A stretch of 64,000 nt of DNA from Microcosmobacter sp040493455 (GTDB lineage: Bacteria > Bacteroidota > Bacteroidia > Flavobacteriales > Flavobacteriaceae): assembly GCF_040493455.1 (NCBI RefSeq), contig NZ_JANFDA010000002.1, positions 372,001 through 436,000 on the forward strand, written 5' to 3'. Below the pieces are notes generated by a model that was not told where the DNA came from, did not search any database, and worked only from the letters and a program-made list of their open reading frames with translations. A program made the translations under genes and the position numbers. Below are positions 60,837 through 64,000 of the stretch, in pieces. The stretch's first letter is position 1. Each line of letters opens with the position of its first letter.

Positions 60837-61906
60837 ATAGTCTCATTTATAATGCTACAAATTGTTTCTACTTCTGCCTTTGATAATTGGGTATATAAAG
60901 GCAAGCACAATACTCTGGACGCAATACTTTCACTAACAGGACAATTGAATGATTCCTTGATATATGGTAGCTTATTTAGTGACGGAAAGAAATAACGTCT
61001 TGGATAAATCTCATTTTTATTTAATGCGTCTTTTACTCGTGTTAGCTGTGCTTCTGATTCAAATACTACGGGAAAATAACTATAGTTCCACTGTGTGCCT
61101 TCGCGTATTGAAATAAGTGTTAACGATGCATCTGCTAAAAGTTCACTATAGAGCGATGTTATGGTTTTGCGCTTTTCAATAATCTCATCTAAATATGGCA
61201 TTACAGAAAGCCCCATAGCTGCTTGTATTTCGCTCATTTTAGCATTGATACCAAGTCCATGAAACGCCTCTTGTCCTTTGTGCCCAAAATTATGATGGAA
61301 GTACATTTTATCCCTTAAATGCGGTTTGCAAAATAAAGCACCTCCTTCTCCCGTATGGAATAGTTTTGTGGCATGAAAGCTAGATGTACTTACATCTCCA
61401 TAGTCAAATAAGCTTTGTCCCTTGTACTTAACGCCAAAACAATGTGCTGCATCATAGATTACGCTAAGATTATGTTTTTCAGCAATAGCTTCAATGGCTT
61501 CTACATTGCAAGGGTTGCCATACACGTGGGTTGCTAAAATCGCTGTGGTTTCTTCGGTAATGGCTGCTTCTATCTTGGTTTCATCAATCGTAAAATAATT
61601 TGGATCGATATCAACAAAAATAGGATTACATCCTTCCCAAAAAATTGTAGATGTTGTTGCTACATAACTAAATGGTGTTGTTATGACATCCCCTTTAACG
61701 TCTAATGCTTTTATCGCAATCTGTATGGGTAATGTACCATTGGTCATGGCTATTACAAAATCTGTATCTAAGTAAGCATTAATCTTATCTTCCAGAAGCT
61801 TCACTAGGCTTCCTCTGTTGGTCAACCAGCCACTATCCCATACTTTCTCTAGCCAGGAATTGTACTCTTCTATAGGTGGTATGAAAGATTTTGTAACTGG
61901 AATCAT
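60833..61906 (-). CDS. DegT/DnrJ/EryC1/StrS sugar aminotransferase
   Basis: A 357-residue PLP enzyme. Asp152 in VIYDAAHCFGV, the Schiff-base Lys181 in SSFHATKLFHTGEGGALF, and GHKGQEAFHGLGINAKMSEI-type motif near 227-246 are typical of nucleotide-4-keto-sugar aminotransferases (WecE/FdtB/PseC group). It makes a 4- or 3-amino deoxysugar such as dTDP-Fuc4N or Qui4N (sugar not resolvable). No RmlA/RmlB-type precursor gene is in the window, so the keto-sugar comes from elsewhere. It overlaps both neighbours by 4 bases. Confidence 0.93.
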   Translation of the reverse strand: MIPVTKSFIPPIEEYNSWLEKVWDSGWLTNRGSLVKLLEDKINAYLDTDFVIAMTNGTLPIQIAIKALDVKGDVITTPFSYVATTSTIFWEGCNPIFVDIDPNYFTIDETKIEAAITEETTAILATHVYGNPCNVEAIEAIAEKHNLSVIYDAAHCFGVKYKGQSLFDYGDVSTSSFHATKLFHTGEGGALFCKPHLRDKMYFHHNFGHKGQEAFHGLGINAKMSEIQAAMGLSVMPYLDEIIEKRKTITSLYSELLADASLTLISIREGTQWNYSYFPVVFESEAQLTRVKDALNKNEIYPRRYFFPSLNKLPYIKESFNCPVSESIASRVLCLPLYTQLSKAEVETICSIINETI

Positions 61907-62697
61907 CTACTTTTTTTTACTAAATATAACACTGAACTTTCTCTTATCCCAAGCTTTTCGAAAAGCTCTAACCCAAAAGTATTGCTTGCGTCTAATTGGT
62001 TAAGGTCAAATCCTGCATTAGTAATTCTTGTTGTAAAATCGGACTTGGCAAAAAGTCTTAAATGATCTGCTTGTCCATAATGCTTCAATCGTTCTTCGTC
62101 TGTTTTATGGCTTGGGTCTTCTACAGTATGTTCCAATGTAGGGATAATTGGCACCATAATAATGCCTTCACCTCCAACTTTTAAAATTCTTTTTAATTCT
62201 GAAAGTGCTTTATCTGGGCTATTGACATGTTCTAAAACATGAGAACAAATGAAGAAACCGAATTCATTATCCTCGAAGCAATTCATGTCTTCAATATTTG
62301 CATGAATATCTACATCTGGCATTTCTAAATCTGTAGTTGTCGTCGTAAACGATTTTGACAGATAGTGTTTTTCTAAAGGCCAGGATGGCGCAATATGCAG
62401 CAGGCGTGTATTCTTTTCGGTTGGAGTATAAAAATTCTTCAAATAAGCCGCATAAAGTCTATCTCTGTCTGAAGCTCTACAATTGGGGCAGGAATATTCT
62501 TTTACATTGAGATGCTCGTTTTGCCCAAAGTAAGGATAGCCATTTCGTTCTGCATTATCTCTATACTCATCTGGTAATGGTAAAAAATACTTCAACTTAT
62601 TATCGCAAACTGGGCAATACTTATCTCCTCCAAGGTATTCTGGTTTGGCTTCAATGTTGAGTATTTTCTTGACTTTACGCTTAAGCTGATTTAGCAT
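61903..62697 (-). CDS. SAM-dependent methyltransferase with zinc ribbon
   Basis: A 264-residue protein. Two CxxC pairs (Cys28/31 in KYCPVCDNK, Cys70/73 in YSCPNCRAS) form a zinc ribbon at the N-terminus. The class I methyltransferase fold follows: TRLLHIAPSWPLEKH near 97, DVDIHANIEDMNCFEDNEFG near 129-148, and FFICSHVLEHVNSPDKALSE near 148-167 (the HVLEHV motif). It probably methylates a sugar hydroxyl or acts on a related metabolite. It overlaps DegT by 4 bases and the sulfotransferase by 17. Confidence 0.9.
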   Translation of the reverse strand: MLNQLKRKVKKILNIEAKPEYLGGDKYCPVCDNKLKYFLPLPDEYRDNAERNGYPYFGQNEHLNVKEYSCPNCRASDRDRLYAAYLKNFYTPTEKNTRLLHIAPSWPLEKHYLSKSFTTTTTDLEMPDVDIHANIEDMNCFEDNEFGFFICSHVLEHVNSPDKALSELKRILKVGGEGIIMVPIIPTLEHTVEDPSHKTDEERLKHYGQADHLRLFAKSDFTTRITNAGFDLNQLDASNTFGLELFEKLGIRESSVLYLVKKSR

Positions 62698-63682
62698 TTT
62701 TTGCTTCTTCTTTTAGGGCATTTAATAGTTCTAGTTTTGAAGTTAGCGACGCCATATTATCATTCATGAATTTCGAATTAGCGTCTTTTGCCTTCTTTCT
62801 TTTGTAAGGTAAAATATATCTTCTATATAAGCTTAGTTTATACTTCCAAATTCCAGAGGTATCTAACTCATAACCCAATCTCGTCATATCATCTTTACAC
62901 AAAGACTCAATAATCTTTATCTGCCCTTTATCTAACTTCTCTCGGTATTTTTTGCTGTTACTTTTTATAATTGGTTGCGATAAATTCTTCCACAAGGCAT
63001 TGGTTTTTGACTCCTTGTTATCCTTGTTTGTACTGAAGCAAGCTTCTTCTGCTTCCAACCCAACATAAGCGAGTAACTCGGTCATTGTCTTTTTTGTATT
63101 TTCAATCAGCTCTTCATAGCTTAGCGAAAACATGTCTATTTCCTTCTGAAGCGACCTCACTTTTGCTTGCTCTGTCCGCCATTTCATAGCAATATCAAAG
63201 GCAGTATGTAAAAACAAAGGTGTTTTTAGCCAAGACACAGCTTGGTCCCTTGGGTCTCTATAAAGGTAGATAAAATATGTCTCATCCTTTTCATTGTCTA
63301 GAAGCTGTATATCATTTACAAAATAGTACAAGTCATTGTCCTTTGACACATAATGTGGCTTTCCTTCTGCCTTTGCATAGCTCTTGTGTATCGCATCAAA
63401 AGCTGTCTCTAACGAATTTACATTATAATCTCTTACAACAGTTTTTGGACCAATTTGAAACTCCCAATTCGTATATTCATGATTGGCTGATCTTAAAAAA
63501 TGCTCGATAAGTCGAGTTGCGTTGTCTTCTTTATTAAGATCTCCATAAAGATTTATATTTGGCTTGAAGGTATTGAAAAAGTGAACAGCCACAGGTGCAG
63601 ATAATTGAGAATGATTACCCAACAACACTCTTAATAAATTAGTTCCGGAACGTTCTGAAGCTAGAATTATAAGTCGTTTCAT
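62681..63682 (-). CDS. Sulfotransferase family protein
   Basis: A 333-residue enzyme. LIILASERSGTNLLRVLLGN (about 4-23) is the PAPS 5'-loop and FIYLYRDPRDQAVSWLKTPL (about 142-161) the 3'-phosphate site. The C-terminal 40 residues are Lys/Arg/Asn-rich helices, an extension beyond the usual domain. It is unlike the sulfotransferase at 59329-60135 outside these motifs, so the two are not recent copies and may sulfate different positions. It follows the Wzt-like gene by one base. Confidence 0.9.
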   Translation of the reverse strand: MKRLIILASERSGTNLLRVLLGNHSQLSAPVAVHFFNTFKPNINLYGDLNKEDNATRLIEHFLRSANHEYTNWEFQIGPKTVVRDYNVNSLETAFDAIHKSYAKAEGKPHYVSKDNDLYYFVNDIQLLDNEKDETYFIYLYRDPRDQAVSWLKTPLFLHTAFDIAMKWRTEQAKVRSLQKEIDMFSLSYEELIENTKKTMTELLAYVGLEAEEACFSTNKDNKESKTNALWKNLSQPIIKSNSKKYREKLDKGQIKIIESLCKDDMTRLGYELDTSGIWKYKLSLYRRYILPYKRKKAKDANSKFMNDNMASLTSKLELLNALKEEAKNAKSA

Positions 63683-63683
63683 A

Positions 63684-64000
63684 TTATTCCTGCTTCCAAT
63701 TAGACTTTATTCGTAATGGTGTGTTTAATTTTCCCATCCAGGCTCCTAGTTCTTTCTTGGCATCAATAACATGGAATGATAAAATATCGGTTAGATTGAA
63801 AATAATCTTGTTCTTGTTTTCAACTAATAAGACATCTGCCATAAACTGATTTGCACTAAAAAAGAATTCGGGAAACTCTACTTCGAACTTAAGTTCTCCT
63901 ATTTTGCTTTCATTATCAACATCTGAACTAAATATGGTTGATGTGGTCAGAAAAAAGTTGCCTCGCTCATCTTTCAATTTTAAAGTAGCGTCTAGCTGAT
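63684..64000 (-). CDS. Wzt-type ABC ATPase, C-terminal carbohydrate-binding domain (cut by window edge)
   Basis: The open frame runs off the right edge without a start (the TTG at 63977 is internal; codons upstream read QLDATLKLKDERG). The visible 100 or so residues form an immunoglobulin-like beta domain: ATLKLKDERGNFFLTTST, GELKFEVEFPEFFFSANQF, MADVLLVENKNKIIFNLTDI, LSFHVIDA, and the ending GAWMGKLNTPLRIKSNW. This fits the C-terminal Wzt domain that recognises the finished glycan before ABC export. The ATPase part lies outside the window. It begins the visible operon and implies that the glycan uses an ABC route, with Wzm nearby on the right. Confidence 0.8.
   Translation of the reverse strand, partial: QLDATLKLKDERGNFFLTTSTIFSSDVDNESKIGELKFEVEFPEFFFSANQFMADVLLVENKNKIIFNLTDILSFHVIDAKKELGAWMGKLNTPLRIKSNWKQE

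Noticed and set aside
1..64000. CRISPR arrays, tRNA, rRNA, insertion sequences, prophage genes
   Set aside because: Looked for on both strands; no direct-repeat/spacer pattern, cloverleaf, transposase or integrase is visible.

Overview
The window is AT-rich chromosomal DNA from a member of the Bacteroidota, almost certainly the family Flavobacteriaceae. Reasons: several genes are preceded by the TAnnTTTG (-7) promoter element of this phylum and few show a Shine-Dalgarno sequence; the gene content includes PorV2-like, DUF4834, DUF4105, YfhO, LytTR/LytS and a cyclophilin-FKBP fusion; secreted proteins carry short MK-hydrophobic signal peptides ending near SAQ or NAQ. I see no tRNA, rRNA, CRISPR array, insertion sequence, integrase or phage gene.

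Layout. 1-9100: an HD-domain protein (cut by the left edge) coupled to a YitT membrane protein; a secreted Arg/Lys/Thr-rich repeat protein behind a sigma-54-like promoter; an alpha/beta hydrolase; and a four-gene minus-strand operon (DUF4834, YfhO, GT4 glycosyltransferase, flippase). 9200-20000: an outer-membrane channel-like protein, a GNAT-like protein, two PLP enzymes that look like a cysteate synthase plus cysteate acyltransferase pair (sulfonolipid route, inferred), an S9 peptidase head to head with a YbaB protein, a YCII/ECF42 sigma-factor pair, a TPR lipoprotein and a dual-family prolyl isomerase. 20000-27500: small accessory genes, namely a beta-barrel, an HxlR regulator facing a small membrane protein and an acetyltransferase, a LytTR/LytS two-component system, an exported agmatine-deiminase-like protein, a TolB-like propeller and a DUF1801 protein. 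27500-36800: core genes recQ, kdsD-tatC-CMD-lptB, TerC, a CDP-alcohol phosphatidyltransferase, PorV2 and DUF4105.

36791-64000: one minus-strand polysaccharide locus of more than 27 kb that continues past the right edge. It encodes a polyprenyl glycosylphosphotransferase, an O-antigen ligase/polymerase, seven GT4 and seven GT2 glycosyltransferases, an FkbM methyltransferase, a zinc-ribbon methyltransferase, an MBOAT plus SGNH-like O-acylation pair, an asparagine-synthase-like protein without a glutaminase domain, a DegT/WbqC pair, an SDR protein, two sulfotransferases and the C-terminal domain of a Wzt-type ABC ATPase. Most neighbours overlap by 1-17 bases, so it is probably one long transcriptional unit.

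Together the genes are largely about the cell envelope: surface glycan assembly and decoration (sulfate, acyl, methyl, amino groups), lipid A/Kdo supply and LPS export (kdsD, lptB), phospholipid synthesis, and possibly sulfonolipid synthesis. The most unusual points are the probable sulfated and acylated surface glycan, the sulfonolipid gene pair, the sigma-54-like promoter before a polybasic secreted protein, a RecQ without its zinc cysteines, and an HxlR gene facing a YodB-box-like dyad.
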